Below are positions 25,355 to 38,035 of a stretch of DNA of 64,000 nt, one piece after another. The notes under the pieces are model-generated. The model worked only from the letters and a program-made list of their open reading frames with translations. It was not told the DNA's origin and did not search any database. The stretch is from contig NW_024103874.1 of NCBI RefSeq assembly GCF_003945595.2, positions 1,932,001 through 1,996,000 on the forward strand, read 5' to 3'. Numbering within the stretch: position 1 is the stretch's first letter; every line of letters begins with the position of its first letter. The DNA comes from Pipra filicauda. Lineage: Eukaryota; Chordata; Aves; Passeriformes; Pipridae. A program made the position numbers and the translations under genes.

Positions 25355-27047
25355 AAAAGGAAGAAGTAACAACAAGCTTGTGTGTGCTACTACAAAACAA
25401 ATTTAAATTAATTAATTTTCTAAATCCAGCCCCCAGGAAAATAACTGAATAACCTGGCAACAGCTTTGGGATGATCCAATGCTTTAGAGATGGATTCAAG
25501 GTGCAGAACTGGCATTTGAGTCATCTCTAGAAAGCACATCTGAGGCATTCAGAGCTTTGGGCCTGATTTAGGGTCCCCCAAATTTAAGTCAGCTGCTCCC
25601 CTGGCCTATCAGCACCTCTGAACGATGTACCTTTATTTGGGCAATTCATGTGTAGCTGTGTTTGTTCCTCATTACAACTCAGCATTTCTGAGAGATAAAG
25701 GCAGAGGAGAACTTTGTACAACCCCATCACTTGAGTTTTGTCCCAAGTCAGTCAAAGTTTGTCCAAAATAAAAAAAAAAAAATATTTTCTGAGTCATAGC
25801 CAAAGATCCTTCCCATGGGAGAGCTAAAAAAAGGGGTTTCTCATCACTTGCTGGGGTGAGTGACAAGAATTATGTGACTAGATGGGGGAATTGCCTTCTG
25901 AACAAGGCTCATTTTTTTCCACTCCTCCTGAAGGAACAAAGACATTCAAGGGCATATTTCTTTGTGCTGCTGCCAAATAGTGAAAATTTATCATCATAAT
26001 TAAAGAAACAAATTGCCAAAAACAAATATTATTTGCAGATGGATTTCTCTGTCTTCTGTGAAAATTCTCTGTTTACATTTCAAATGAGTGGAAAAATCAG
26101 ATTACACATTTGAAAAAGCCCCAGGCCAACTACTAGGAGAGATAGTGGAGCTCTGAAGTTTCTCCTGCAAAACACACCTGAAAGACTTTCTATTTTCTCA
26201 GCATGTTGACAGTATTTAAATTCCTGTCTTACTGAAATATAGGCAAAGCTGAAGCTGCAGCCTCCAGAAAATAAACTCTTGTTTAATAACGTGATGGGTA
26301 AATGTATCCAGGAAATGTCACAAAATAAATCTGAGATAAATTAAACAAAACTGACTTCCTTTCTGTGGCAGATGCCTCTAATTTTGGCAGGTTGAGGTAA
26401 CAAAGGAAAGCAAGTACTTAGAAATGAAAATGTCTGTTTAGCAACAGAGCTACCAAGAACAAGTAGCACATTTCCAAACCTGTAACAGAACCCAACAACA
26501 CACGTCCTGAGTCCTCCTGCTACACTGCACACAAATCTCTTCTGCTCCAGCCAGAAGTACGTTATTATTTCTCATTTATTACAACACTGACTGTTGCTCA
26601 GAGCCAGCAGTGCAGAGAACACTGCAGGTTGTATTCACCTGTCCTGTCCAATGCCAGACATTCCTGTTATTCCCTGTCTTTCAGACAACAGTTTCCTACA
26701 AACTGTCAGTTGAAAGGGCAGAAGGTCAGGACAGAAGATTAACAGGCCCCAACCCCAGATGTTGTGGAGTTACAGAGCACTAAAATAACAGTGGACATGG
26801 CTCTTCATTAACAGGAGATGTGGAGAATTGGCAGGAATTCTGTTGGTAAAAAGCCTTGTAAAATAAAAGATTAATATAATATATGGGGACACAGAAGCAT
26901 TTAATATGAAGAAGGGTAATTCGGGGTTGGAGTAAAACATGGAAAATCGAGACTGGAGTCTCTCTGTGATAACCAAACTTCTCCTGCTCCTTGTTTCCTG
27001 CTCAGGAAACACTCAGCTCACTCTCCAATTCCTCCTCAGCAGAGCTG
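25355..27047. other. Unique non-coding DNA
   Basis: No gene or transposon is recognised. It includes a 13-A run at 25770-25782. Confidence 0.45.
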
Positions 27048-27139
27048 CATTCCCTTTGCAGGGTTCTCTCCATTCCCTTTGCAGGGTTCTCTCCATTCCC
27101 TTTGCAGGGTTCTCTCCATTCCCTTTGCAGGGTTCTCTC
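27048..27139 (+). repeat. Minisatellite, four perfect 23-bp copies
   Basis: Four identical 23-base units lie head to tail (27048-27070, 27071-27093, 27094-27116, 27117-27139). Each starts CATTCCCTTTGCAGGG and ends TTCTCTC. No base differs between copies. This points to recent expansion or active homogenisation. The unit is not a multiple of three, so any frame across it rotates through all three phases, and the repeated peptide-like frames here are artefacts. Confidence 0.97.
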
Positions 27140-28310
27140 CACTGTGGTCACACACACAAACACCCCCCTTAAGGAGGACTCAATGCCACCAGAGATGGGA
27201 CCTGCAGGCTGCTCCCTGAGCCTGTCACCTTTTACAAATGAGCCTCCCAGATGGCTGAGCAGATGCTGCCTGAAATAAGGAAACAATTATCTTTGCACCT
27301 GGCTGAGTCCTTTAGATCTTGCTCAGAGATAGATGACCAACCCTGAAAATATGCCCAATAGTGGCCAAGAATATTTAAGAGATTAAATATAAAATTTGCC
27401 CAAGTCCTGTGGGTAAAGGGGGAGTTCTTTTTTTGCCAGATTCTCTCTGGATGTTGTAAAGATGCCACTCTGCCCTTACTTGCTACTCTGGACTACTCTT
27501 TACAGCACCAGATGCTGCTCTGACTCCAAAGTCACATCCCTTTTGAGTAAGCCACACTTAGCAATATATTTTGGGTGGAGGCAGACAAGAAAATCTGTCA
27601 AATGAAAAGATAAGTGGGAACTAAGAGAAAAATACTTATCCATTGAAACAAAACAGGGTAAAAAAAAAATAAATCTCTCAGCCAAGCTTTGCCCCTCTAG
27701 AGATTTAAAGAATGTGCTGTTTGTGTTTAGTACACTGCAATTGCCCGTTTTCTAAAGAATAATGTGATTTCGAGCCTTTTCCCCACTCCTGCTTTCCTCT
27801 AATCTCTTTTCCTGAGTCTCCACTGTTAGTGCCTCTCTGGGAGCACAGAGGTGATGCTGAATGCTAATGAGACAGTAACCACTGCAGCCCTGGACCAGCA
27901 GGACCCAACTCCATCATCCAGGAGCAGGCAGGTGACAGGTACCCCATCAGGCACCGGATGATTGCCGTTGTCCAGCCATCAGTGAGTCATTCAGTGGGCA
28001 GTCCAGAGGCACTATTCCCACAGCTCTTACTTGAACCTGTGGAGCTGCTTCATCAGCACCTTAAACATGGCCAGAAATGGGATGAGGAGGATACAAACAG
28101 TACAACAGCAAATGAGAACAGTCTTTCCAGCAGATTACTCAGAGAGGGGGGGGAAGAAAGGATCTCTAAAGTAGCATCAACTTTCCCTTATAAATAAATC
28201 AAGTACAGCAAGATGCTTTGCTCTCCCATAGCACCCAACAGCTGGCAGGGGACTCAAAAAAGAGTAGAAAGTTTTCACAACAGCCCTGGAGAAAGGAAAT
28301 ATCACCTTCT
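27140..28310. other. Unique non-coding DNA
   Basis: No gene is assigned. A 79-codon frame at 27958-28197 on the plus strand has a plausible protein-like composition (acidic, Ser-rich and Leu-rich). It lacks clear splice boundaries or a recognisable family. Confidence 0.4.
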
Positions 28311-28385
28311 TCACATGGATGAAGAAACAAAGGGGGCAAAGAATGATGTCCTCAGGGTCATGCAGAACAGAACAAAGACTAAAGA
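28311..28385 (-). mobile_element. Possible MIR-like remnant
   Basis: CTTCACATGGATGAAGAAAC followed by GGGTCATGCAGAACAG resembles the reverse complement of the MIR segment around CAGATGAGGAAACTGAGG and GGTCACACAGC, with a shortened spacer. It is diverged, so the call is tentative. Confidence 0.35.
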
Positions 28386-28977
28386 AAAACACCCAGAGTG
28401 TGCTTGTTCAGCACTGGAGGAGTTCTTGGAAGCATGAGATAGTTCCACATGTTATGATCACAGAGCATCACATGGGGTAAAGGAGGGGATGGGAAAGTCT
28501 CAGTGCTTCCCACAAAAAACCCCACAGTAATAAGCCTGGGGAAGGAGTTTTCCCAGAAGACTTCTTCCCACATCACTTATTTGAGAGGGTGGGACATCAA
28601 ACCTCAAAATATGCAGCTTGACCTGACATACTTGTTTTTGCACAGCCAGACAAGGCAGCTGCCTGCTAAAGGCATCTTGTTACTGCTGTGCAATTCCAGA
28701 AGTTTATTTGGAGGGTTTTCTTAGCCAGCTATCTCCATACCAATCTTCCAGTGTCTTGTTACGGGAGGAGAACTAGGGCAAGGGAGCTTTCCAAGGGGAG
28801 GAAAACCCCCTAAGGCCTGATTAGTGGAAGACATTACATGCCCCATGTAGCTTCTTCCTCTGTGGGAAGGGAGGAATGCAGCTGCCTTATGCACCAAAAG
28901 TAGAGTCCTGAGGGCCAGGTAATCTGTGCTTATCCTGTGTTTGACCTGACACCCTCTCCCAGGAAGCAGATCACTGA
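28386..28977. other. Unique non-coding DNA
   Basis: No gene or repeat is recognised. Short minus-strand frames here overlap the CR1 end and have no support. Confidence 0.4.
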
Positions 28978-29052
28978 CCCTGCCCAGGGCAGTCACAACT
29001 ACAGGATCTTTAAGGTCCCTCCCAATCCAGACCATTCCATGACTCCACGACC
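28978..29052 (+). mobile_element. CR1 LINE 3' terminal fragment
   Basis: CCTGCCCAGGGCAG, then GGATCTTTAAGGTCCCTCCC, then CCAGACCATTCCATGACTCC match the last 75 or so bases of a CR1 element. The order and spacing are as in the family. The tail ends in one or two degenerate 8-base repeats. Only the extreme 3' end remains. Confidence 0.82.
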
Positions 29053-32000
29053 CTCAGTTTTCTTACCTCAGTGAGCTGCTTCACTGCTATGAAGCAGTGT
29101 AAGAACAGCAGTGGCAGAGCCCATCCAGGATGAGAAAGCATCAGTCTTTTTTCTGGACTCTCTGTGCAGTTCTGCAGTTGCCCAAGGAAGGTCACAAAAT
29201 GCCTCCTTCTCAAAGCAAATGAAATGAGGAAATTCCTCATTTCTTTCTTGAGTAATGACACTAATAAATGGTACACCACTGTGCACTAAATCAGCATAAC
29301 CCTTCACGGCTCACGGGGCTTGAAAGTGTTTATTGAACCTGTTTTGAGCTGCAGAGGACTCACGAAAAAGAAGGGAGGAAGAAGAGGCAGGGAGAGCAAA
29401 CAAATCCAACTTATTCTAACAAACAACTGCTCTAATCTCGCAGCGATGGAAAATTTCTGGAGAAACTTTTCTCCCCCCTTATTTTGGCTCCCAATAAGAG
29501 CCAGACACTGTGAGAGGGAAGGTGTTTGTCAGAAAGCACGACTCCTAAAAGCCCAGCCAAGTGCGCCAGAGCAGCGAGGCAACTTCAGCCTCCAGAGAAA
29601 TAACCTTCACATCGCAGTTTGACAAACAATATCAAAAACTATCAGGGAAGCAAGAGATCTCGCTGACTGCAGTGTTTTCATTCCCTTCTCAGCAGTGTGA
29701 CCTCATCACAGTCGCACTCGCACAGAATCCTATTACTGCTGCCTCAGCTGCAGAGCTGCAAGACAAAGGAAGGTTACAGACATCCCTCCCCTCTGTGCCT
29801 TGCTAATCAATAGTTTTTATCTAATTTCTTTGCTTTGAGATACAGGAAAACAAGGTGCTGCATTTGAAATGGAAGGCTGGGAATAACTGAGCTTTGTGGA
29901 AATCAATACAAAATAGAATAGCTGACAATGTCATCCTGCTGAAAGACTATGAAGACAGATTTGAAGTTCCTCTAATTATCTGGATGTTTGTATTTTTAAA
30001 CACTGACTTAACGTCTGCAGAAAAAAAAAAATTGGCTTTATTTAATAGCCATTGTGGTTTCAGAACTTTCTGTGCTACTGGTTAGTCTGCCCAATTTCCT
30101 TATATTTCCAGCCTGGATGGAAGTTTCCTTTTTGGTGTCAATTTAGGACTCAGCATGGAGCGGCTCTGCTGTCTTGCTGCATTTAGGTGGGTAATTTACA
30201 CATGGCAACACAGTGGGCTGAACCCTGGCTGGCAGGGATCAACACAGCCCAGGTGATGGACAGGAGTTATTGCAGTGGACATGCTTTTTTCCCATTCATC
30301 TAAAGGCTTGGTAATTTTTAATAACCTCATATTGCTCCATTTCCTCACATTAGCTAATAAGAAACATGAAAGCCCAGCACTACTTAAACTAGAGCCAGGA
30401 GGATTAAGAAATCTCCTAAAAGTCAAAGAAGGAGCCCACAGATACTTAACTCAGAAGAGGGCAAGAAGCCAGAGCTGAGATGTAAAATCATGCTCATTGT
30501 GAAATGGAAGTGTCAATATTAAGCCTCCCTGGCCCCTTCCTGAACACTGAAAGGCTTCTCTGAACTAAAGCACACAAGAACTGAAATGAAGGCTGCCCAG
30601 CCCACTCCACTTGCCTTAGTGCCTCTCCAGAGTCTCTCAGCCAGGTACCAACACGAGCAGAACCCTCTCCTTCCCCCTCTTGAACTCTTATAGTGCTCCT
30701 GTGGGAAGGCAATAATTCCCTGCAGCCCTGCACTCATGACAGGCAGCTGTGTCACTGCACCCTCCCCTGCCCCCAGCAGGGAATTAACACTGTCCCAACA
30801 GCCCCTCAGCCAAATCTGTGTGTATTCCCACGTCCCCTCACCACGTTCCAGTGTTTTGCATCTCAAATGCGACAGAGGCAACAGAGGGGACTTTGGAGTA
30901 GAACATCTCCCCCAGACTCTGCTCAGTAAAACCCCTCTTAACTGCCTTCCAACCAAGGGACTTCAAGGGCAAAAAGACAAGAACTTCCCAAGTGCCTACA
31001 CTTTTCCCACTGAATGCCCTCATCAGTCTCTGCAAGGCTGAGAGGCAGGGCACCTCTCCCACATCCAGCCAATCTGGGATTGCAAACTGAGCCATTCCTT
31101 TACTCGCTTCCCCTAAAGTGCAGTGGGTTTCTCTCAGTAAGCCCTGCCATACTCTCTCTGTTAAAGAGTGCAGGAGTACCCCTGATCCAACTGTTTAGTG
31201 GCTGGCTTGGCCAGGATGTGGATCCAGTTTCCTTCTGTGCTTGGAGGGATTCAAACCCACTTTCCCAGACAGCACCCCCTCAGTGAGGTGAGGATCATCA
31301 TCACTGGGCTGCTGCAGAGGAAGAACCATTCCCACATCCCCGTTGCCTGAACAGGATGGCACAAGTCCTGCTTTATCACGAGGGGGGAAAAGGGGACTGG
31401 ATCCTGACCTTTCAAACAGTGCTCCAGACAGCCAATCCCCCATGGAAAGAGAATGGAGCCCCCAGTGCTGCAGCAGGGTCAGGCTGACCCTGTCTTGAGC
31501 AGGGGTTGCTTTGAGCAGCTCCATCCCAGCCTGTGCCATGAGCCATTCCCAGGCTCCTCGCTCAGGGCCGTGGATCCCACCGAGGGGGAAGGCGTCGGGA
31601 GCTCAGAGTTTGGCACCCCCACAGCACTTCGGGTCCTGCCTGAGGTGGGCTGTGTTCCCTGGCAGTGCTCCTTGTCTCATGCTGCTGCTGGAACAGCACT
31701 GCCCTGGGCTTCGGCTGCAGGGGTTGTGAAACCCAGGGAATGCGAAATTCCTTCTGTCACAAAAAGCAGAACTGGAGCTGCTTCCCTGCCGAAGCTTCTC
31801 AGTTACAGCACAACATTTTTCAGTAAACCACGAGTTTTAATTTTTGTATAATTATGTGTAATTAATATGGTTGGCACAGAGCACCCACAGCCTCCCAAAA
31901 ATGCAGTGCAAGCACTGACTGCTCCATGACGCCACTTCACTGCAGCTTGAGATCTTATTTTGGAATGCCCTGAGTTTGGGCTAGAAGGGGTTGTTTTAAT

Positions 32001-32246
32001 TTAAGAATTTAGCTGTAACAAACTCTAAAGCTCATTCAGGATTATGGTTTAATGGATAAACCATGTTTTTCTGTAACGAACTGTCATAAATCCACCACTA
32101 GCCAGGTTTTTAAATAAAAATATAATTTTAATGTGATGGGGAATTGCTCACTCGTTAAACAGTAATAATTTCTCTCCCTCTCACTTTTTTGTGGGCCATA
32201 GAACTGCTGGCAAAGTTGGAAGCTGGACATTGTAGAGAGTAAAAAT
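29053..32246. other. Unique non-coding DNA
   Basis: No gene is recognised. GC-richer sequence at about 30600-31740 gives long overlapping frames on both strands (for example 30519-30956 minus and 31453-31851 plus) with no consistent splice signals or domains. Confidence 0.4.
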
Positions 32247-32289
32247 GATGATAGATAGATAGACACATACATACATACATACATACATA
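32247..32289 (+). repeat. Compound microsatellite (GATA)n-(ACAT)n
   Basis: About four GATA units (32247-32262) are followed directly by about six ACAT units (32264-32289). Both are short and close to perfect. Confidence 0.93.
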
Positions 32290-32454
32290 ATGACTAAAAA
32301 GGCCAGATCTGAGTCGCAGTAAAGGCAAAAACTGCTTTAAAATACCTGTTCCTACAGTTTCTTGGCTGTCATTTCGGTGCTAACCTGGCAGGAAGATCAG
32401 CTGCTTATCCAGGGAAAACTACCAACGCAAGCATTTCTTGTTTTCTAGACAAAC

Positions 32455-32780
32455 AGTAAATTCAATTTAAATTTGGTAAAGTTTCAGATTGAAAAAAAGG
32501 GAGACATTTTTCAAAACGTCAAAACATTTCATGTTGACATTTTTTTATCTAAAATGTTTGTTTCAGAAATGCCAAAAAGTTTCATTTTGACATTTTCCCA
32601 ATTGAATGTTTGGTGGGTTTTTTTTAAATTGGCATCTTTCATGTAAAAGTTCAGGTAATGTTTAAAAAATGAGCCTTCTTTAAGACAAGCTAAATAGCTC
32701 AAAAACAAAGTGAAATACTTCAGTTCAGGTCAAATGAAATATTTCCCATTGATCAAATAGACCTTTGGTGTTTCCCTGAA
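32455..32780. repeat. AT-rich sequence with repeated TTGACATTTT motifs
   Basis: GTTGACATTTTTTT (about 32533-32546) and TTTTGACATTTTCCC (about 32585-32599) occur close together. The inverted form CGTCAAAACATTTCATG lies just upstream, and further AAATATTTCCC-type copies follow. The block looks like a decayed array of inverted or tandem motifs. A similar block lies at 35.62-35.83 kb. Confidence 0.4.
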
Positions 32781-35619
32781 GAGATCGCTTTTGTTTGACC
32801 TCACAACAGTTTTTTCTCTAGTTTATTATTCATAAAAGAAAGAGAAGTTTTGCCTGAGTTTATAAACATCATATTGATGTTTAATAGATTTCTTTGGTCT
32901 TCATAAATCTTATGGTCAGGCTCTCAAATGGGTTCTTGCACCTTAATAAATCATTGTGAATCAGAATGATTTTACACATCCAGGTGCACCTTTTAGCCCA
33001 TCAAAAGCATGAGATAAAACATGTAACTTCAGCTTCTTCAGCTACTCTTTGGGCTAATGGGTTTCATTTTGCATTTGCAACGGGCTAAAATTTTTGCTGA
33101 AGATCATCACCAGCAGAGGGTTCAATTCACACATTTATCTGGGACTTGCTCTTGGCCGGGGAACAGCCCTGATTTCTTATTTATGAAGCTTTATTAAAAC
33201 TCAGGAAAGGAGCCTAAACATTTTCCCTGAAACAACATCAGCCAAACAAAATGAGGAGCTGGAGATCTGGAGATGGATTAGATCAATCAGCAGATGAGCT
33301 GGGACAGTGCATCGTTTCATGGCTGCAGGTTGAGATTCTGCAGCTACAGCAGGTTGGAGATCAGTGAAATATTTCCTAGGCATTGTGTGTGATTTATTCT
33401 ATATTAGAGTGTGTTAGGAACTGGCTAAAGCAACTCCAGAGCTGCTGGTGGGGATCATGGAGATGTTGCCCCCTATGGAGAGCAGATCGAGTTGCAGATG
33501 TTTGGAAAAGGTCGATCCCAACATCCAGTCTGTAAATGGGGGGTGGCAGGGTGAGGGCAGTCAGAAAATAAGAGGTCAAACATCTTGAATCACCAGAGAA
33601 GTATTACAATAAACCACCAAATCTATTTTTATAAGCATCTAAGTGAAAAAAAGAAGATGAGGGTGAAATTTAACCCGATCCAGGGATTTGTCAGCATCAA
33701 GGAAGGAGGTCCTATTATTTTCCTCCCTTTGCTGCATTCCCACTGCTCTACTTTGCAGTTGGTCCACCTCTTATTGATGAAGAAAAAAGAAAAAAGGTGC
33801 AGATTTCATATTTATTGATATTAATAACTTCAATGTTTCATATGGTATGTCAAAAGTAAATGGGTAAAACATAATCTAGGTCTATAAAATTAATTAAAAA
33901 CTGGCCATAAAATCTTCTGTAGGCAGTGATGATCACTGGGATGATATGTGTGGGGCAAACCTTCATCTAGCAGTAGTCAATATTTTCACCACTGATTTTG
34001 GTGATGAGAACACACCAAGAAATGCTGCAAAGACATGAGAATATAAAAGGATTTTGACAAACTGGTGAAAAGGAATGAACAAACCAATTCAGTGAGAAGA
34101 ACAGAAGGTTCTGTGGGGAGGTAAGAACAGCTGGTTACACAGAGGGGAGGCCAAGCAGGGAACCAAACAATCATTCCCAGAGAGCACGAGCTGAGCAAGA
34201 GTCACCAACATCACAGGAACTTTTGAAAGGTGGAATAACTTCTGGGACGTGGGAGGGAATCCCTCAAATCTAATAACCACCAGGAAGGCCCCACCTCACC
34301 TGGAGGCCTCACCTGCAGTCAGTGTGGCACTGTCAGAAGGCTGGGAGAGAACACAGGAGTTCCAGCAGGGAATCACAGTTCAGGTGCTTGAGGAAACCTT
34401 GATGGAACGCAGAGAGGGTGAGGTGGGAGGAGGATCCAAAAGCAGCCCACACAAAGGTAGATCCCCAGAAGATCCACTGTTTCTCATGTCCATGTTTAGC
34501 AGGATGAGAAGTAAATTGCAGCAAGGAATGTTTCACATGAATGCGAACTATTATTAATTAATTATCATTACTAATTTATTAGTACTATACAGCTCGTCTG
34601 CCAACATTCCATTAAACACTGCCAGGCTGTGGGTACTTCTGGTTAGTTACCACTCCCAAAGTCCTCCCCAGAGACCAATTCTGGGCATCAGCCAGCCCGT
34701 GTTGTCTTGCTTTAATTTACAAGTTGTCCCACTTGCCCAGCCCGATGAAGGAAAGTGTTCTACATGTTTAATGTTGGACCAGTAACGTTATGTCCCTTTG
34801 GCTGTCTCTTTACTAAAGAAGAAGAGGAGACATGACAGCTGTAAAATTCTTCAATAATTTGATGGAGTTGTTTGGGTGCATCTTGGCCAAGGGAAGCAGC
34901 ACAAGTGGCTCAGGATTTGGGCTCTGCTGCAGCAGCAGAGCAGTGGGAGCATTTCAAACTGCAACATGATTGATTACAGCTAACAGATAGTCATTTTAAT
35001 TAATGGGCAATCTCAACAGAGTTAAGTTTTATTTTTCCAAAGAATGCCAGTTAAATAAAAACTGGTTATGAATATTCGGCTTGGTGTCTCCTCTGAAAGA
35101 TGTTTCAAGAAGTGAAAGAGAGAAGTAAGAAATCTTTGGGCAGAAATGGAGTTTGGGACACAATGTCAGAAACCTACTTAAGTCTCAGTCTGATTTCATT
35201 GGTAGTTCTGAGCCTCAGAAAAAAGAAAAAAAAAGGCAAAATTCAGGAGTTGCATTAACACTGTGACATATTATATAATTAACTTGTGGCATACTCTGAC
35301 TCAAGAAGTCAAGGGGTTAAGAGCCTATGCAGTGTAACAGAGAACTAGTTATAGGATAACACAAACATTAGTCAGGATCAACATCTGTAAGGAACATCTG
35401 TTCCCGACACAGATCACTTGCACCTTTCTCCCACGCACCATCCTATCCAGAAACAAGATACTCAAAGGGGGGAAATTTTTCATGTTCAGTCTCTTTTCGG
35501 TGAAGAGGAAGAATCCAGCAGCAATGACACACTAATTTTTAATGACTATTTCATTTTAAATAAAGCTTAAGAGTTTAAAAAGGATCTTTACAAATCTTTA
35601 TGTGAAACCATCCCCTTCC
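32781..35619. other. Unique non-coding DNA
   Basis: No gene or clear transposon is recognised. It includes AT-rich TTAATTAATTA sequence at 34545-34590. Confidence 0.4.
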
Positions 35620-35830
35620 CTGTTTGAGGTCAGCTTTTGTTTCAAAGCTTTTAAATATTGGTTTAAAATGCACCTTTTTTTCAAAGCTCAAAGTAGAACA
35701 TCAAAATGACACTCTCCAAAGAAATGAAAGCTTTAAAAAAAATCATGTCATTGAAAATTTGAAAAAAAACCATTTTCAAAATACCACAGAATTTAATTTC
35801 ATTCATTTCCCATTCAAGTATTGCCAGGAA
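35620..35830. repeat. AT-rich motif block related to 32.5 kb
   Basis: The block holds ATCAAAATGACACT, TCATGTCATTGAAAAT (about 35743-35758) and ATTTTCAAAATACC. The arms TTGAAAAT (35751-35758) and ATTTTCAA (35772-35779) are inverted copies. Its reverse complement resembles the motif block at 32.5 kb. Confidence 0.3.
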
Positions 35831-37960
35831 ACCAAAAACATCAGATTTCTACCATCTCTAAAAATACTGGAGAATTCTGTGTGGTTGTGATTCATTAAGG
35901 CAGCACCCACAGAGCTGTGGGCAGGTCTTGTCTCACCTCGTCTGGGACATCGACAGTGTTGAAATCCCTGTCTGAGCCAGTCATCACAACTTCCTCTAAC
36001 ACCAGTGTGATGCAACATTATTTTATGGTAGGCATCCAAAATAGGTCAGATTCTGCTTATCTCCACTGGCAATAAAGGGCTCTAGATCAGCTGGAGAACT
36101 CCTGCCCTGATGTCACACACTAAGCATTCCCATTTCTATAAATGAAGCAGTTTCACCAGTAGGAATCAGGCTCAAAAGGTATCACACGGTACCTGTTAAG
36201 ACAAGCACAAGGAAGACAATGTCTACAAAAGACACTGCAGGATGGATTCTCTTCACCACCTACCAAGTGTGACCTGGAGGATCTTCTCCAGGCCACTTGC
36301 AAGGCCATCTGCTTTCTCTTCTGTTGTCTCTGCACTTTATTGGTCGCTCGAGGAGAAGATGTGTAGGTGTCTTCTGCTTTTTGTAGCCCCAAAGACTTGG
36401 GCACAGAAATCAGATTTCACTTAGACATTGAAAGGATAGAAAATGTGTGAAAGATTGTAATGATGTTCTCAGGGTTGCTGGATTAATTTCCCGTTGCTGT
36501 CACTGACAATGATTTATCCTGGTGGTTCAAATTCTGCTGGTAAACATGACACACTGAGGTCAGCTCTGCCTCATTGTGCTGAGACAGAATTTTCCAAAAC
36601 CAAGCATGAAGCTCTTACTTTCTCTCTCAGTGCTCTGTGGACCATGTTTTTAAGCAACATGTCCAAGGAAAATAATCCTTGTTACTTAGACGAATACGTG
36701 TAGTCCCTCGTTGTTCCACCATAGTTCACTGTTGTAACACTTTAAACTCCTCAAATATCACAACTGGAAGAAATCAGCTGGTGCATGTGGAGCAGGATCT
36801 CCACTTAATAGATGGGATAAGTGACATGGACTTTTCTACCTCAGTGTCATTTACTTTACAGAGTGTAAGTGTTTGGACTTTCCAAGCAACAAAGGACTCT
36901 GTCCTTTAAATGTAGCAGCTGGTACCATGGAATATGGGAAGTCAGTACTTAGGATGTATGAACACAGAATTAAATGAAGTTTTTTCTTTCCATCTGATGG
37001 GTGTTACTGGCTAAAGCAAAAGGAAGGAAAAGGTGTAGTGAACTGTGCTACAAAAACACACCCTGAGGATGCAGCAGAGAAAAGAACAGCGAGGGATGGA
37101 GCAGGGGAAGGCAGGGGGTGGCAGTGGAGCAGGACACTGGTTCCTCACAGCCAAACCCAGCAAAAATGAGGTTATCCTGCTGCAGACATGAGCTGGCTCA
37201 GACAGAGACAGGTTGGTCACAGCTCCTCCTGTGGAATCACCAATCCACCACTGCAATCAAGATTTATTTATCTGGCTCCCAAATTCTGTCATCAACGTGA
37301 ACAACAACAACAACAAGTGAAAAAAATCCCTCTAAAGCCTTTTGATGGTTTTATCACCCATGATATCAAAGGAGCCATTGACAAGAAAAACCTTCATTGT
37401 ATTGATGTGATACAGGGGCAAATGATTAAATTCATCACAATAATTCAAAACAGGCTTTTTTTTTTTTAAAGTTTATGAACTAATTTTTTTTTTTAACCTC
37501 TCATTCTTCCCATGATTGTAGTGCTTCTCTCCTAAACTCAGGCAGTAGCAAATGACAATGGCCCTTGGCAGGAAACCAGAGCACGTTCTCCAATGACCAG
37601 CACTCGATAACTCTGGCACTTGGTTGTGCCCAGGAATCTGAGGGGTGGATCAGAACTTGTGCCCTGTAAAGTCATAGTGCAAAATGAAGAAAGTGCTCCA
37701 GAAAAAACTACATTCTGGGAGGGCTCTCTGCTGAAGGACTCCTATTCAACTGAGGGGGAATGGATTATCCAGTTTTCAGAGACTGTTTCTTTGGGATGGA
37801 TGAGTCCATTTCTGGTTCACTGTGGGACCTTTTGTTGCCATGAGAAAATAAATTCCTCTCCACGGAGCAATTCTAGGACACTCCTTCCCAGTCCTGAGCA
37901 AGGCAATAAGATTTCTGCCCTCTGTGATTGTGGCTCCTTGTGGCACAGAATACCTGCAGT
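35831..37960. other. Unique non-coding DNA
   Basis: No gene is recognised. It includes a (CAA)n run at 37300-37317 and long T runs near 37457-37495. The 167-codon frame starting at 37620 continues into the next block and has no recognisable domain. Confidence 0.4.
37300..37317 (+). repeat. Trinucleotide microsatellite (CAA)n
   Basis: There are about six uninterrupted ACA/CAA units. Confidence 0.85.
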
Positions 37961-38035
37961 CAGTGTAAGCACCAGGACGGAGTTTGAACTCCCTTTTCCT
38001 GGCTCACTTCCAGTCCTGCCCTTTCCTCTAGGATA
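37961..38035 (-). mobile_element. Possible MIR-like remnant
   Basis: GTTTGAACTCCCTTTTCCTG, followed by CCAGTCCTGCCCTTTCC, resembles the reverse-oriented 5' tRNA-related end of MIR (GATTCGAACCC followed by a pyrimidine-rich TCCAGTGCTCTTTCC-type segment). The match is weak, and only this end is seen. Confidence 0.3.

Noticed and set aside
27002..27286. Peptide repeats encoded across the 23-bp minisatellite on both strands
   Set aside because: The unit length is not a multiple of three, and all frames are open because the unit lacks stops. This is a property of the repeat, not evidence for a protein.
34545..34590. TTAATTAATTA-rich stretch as a possible repeat
   Set aside because: It is too short and irregular to separate from ordinary AT-rich sequence.
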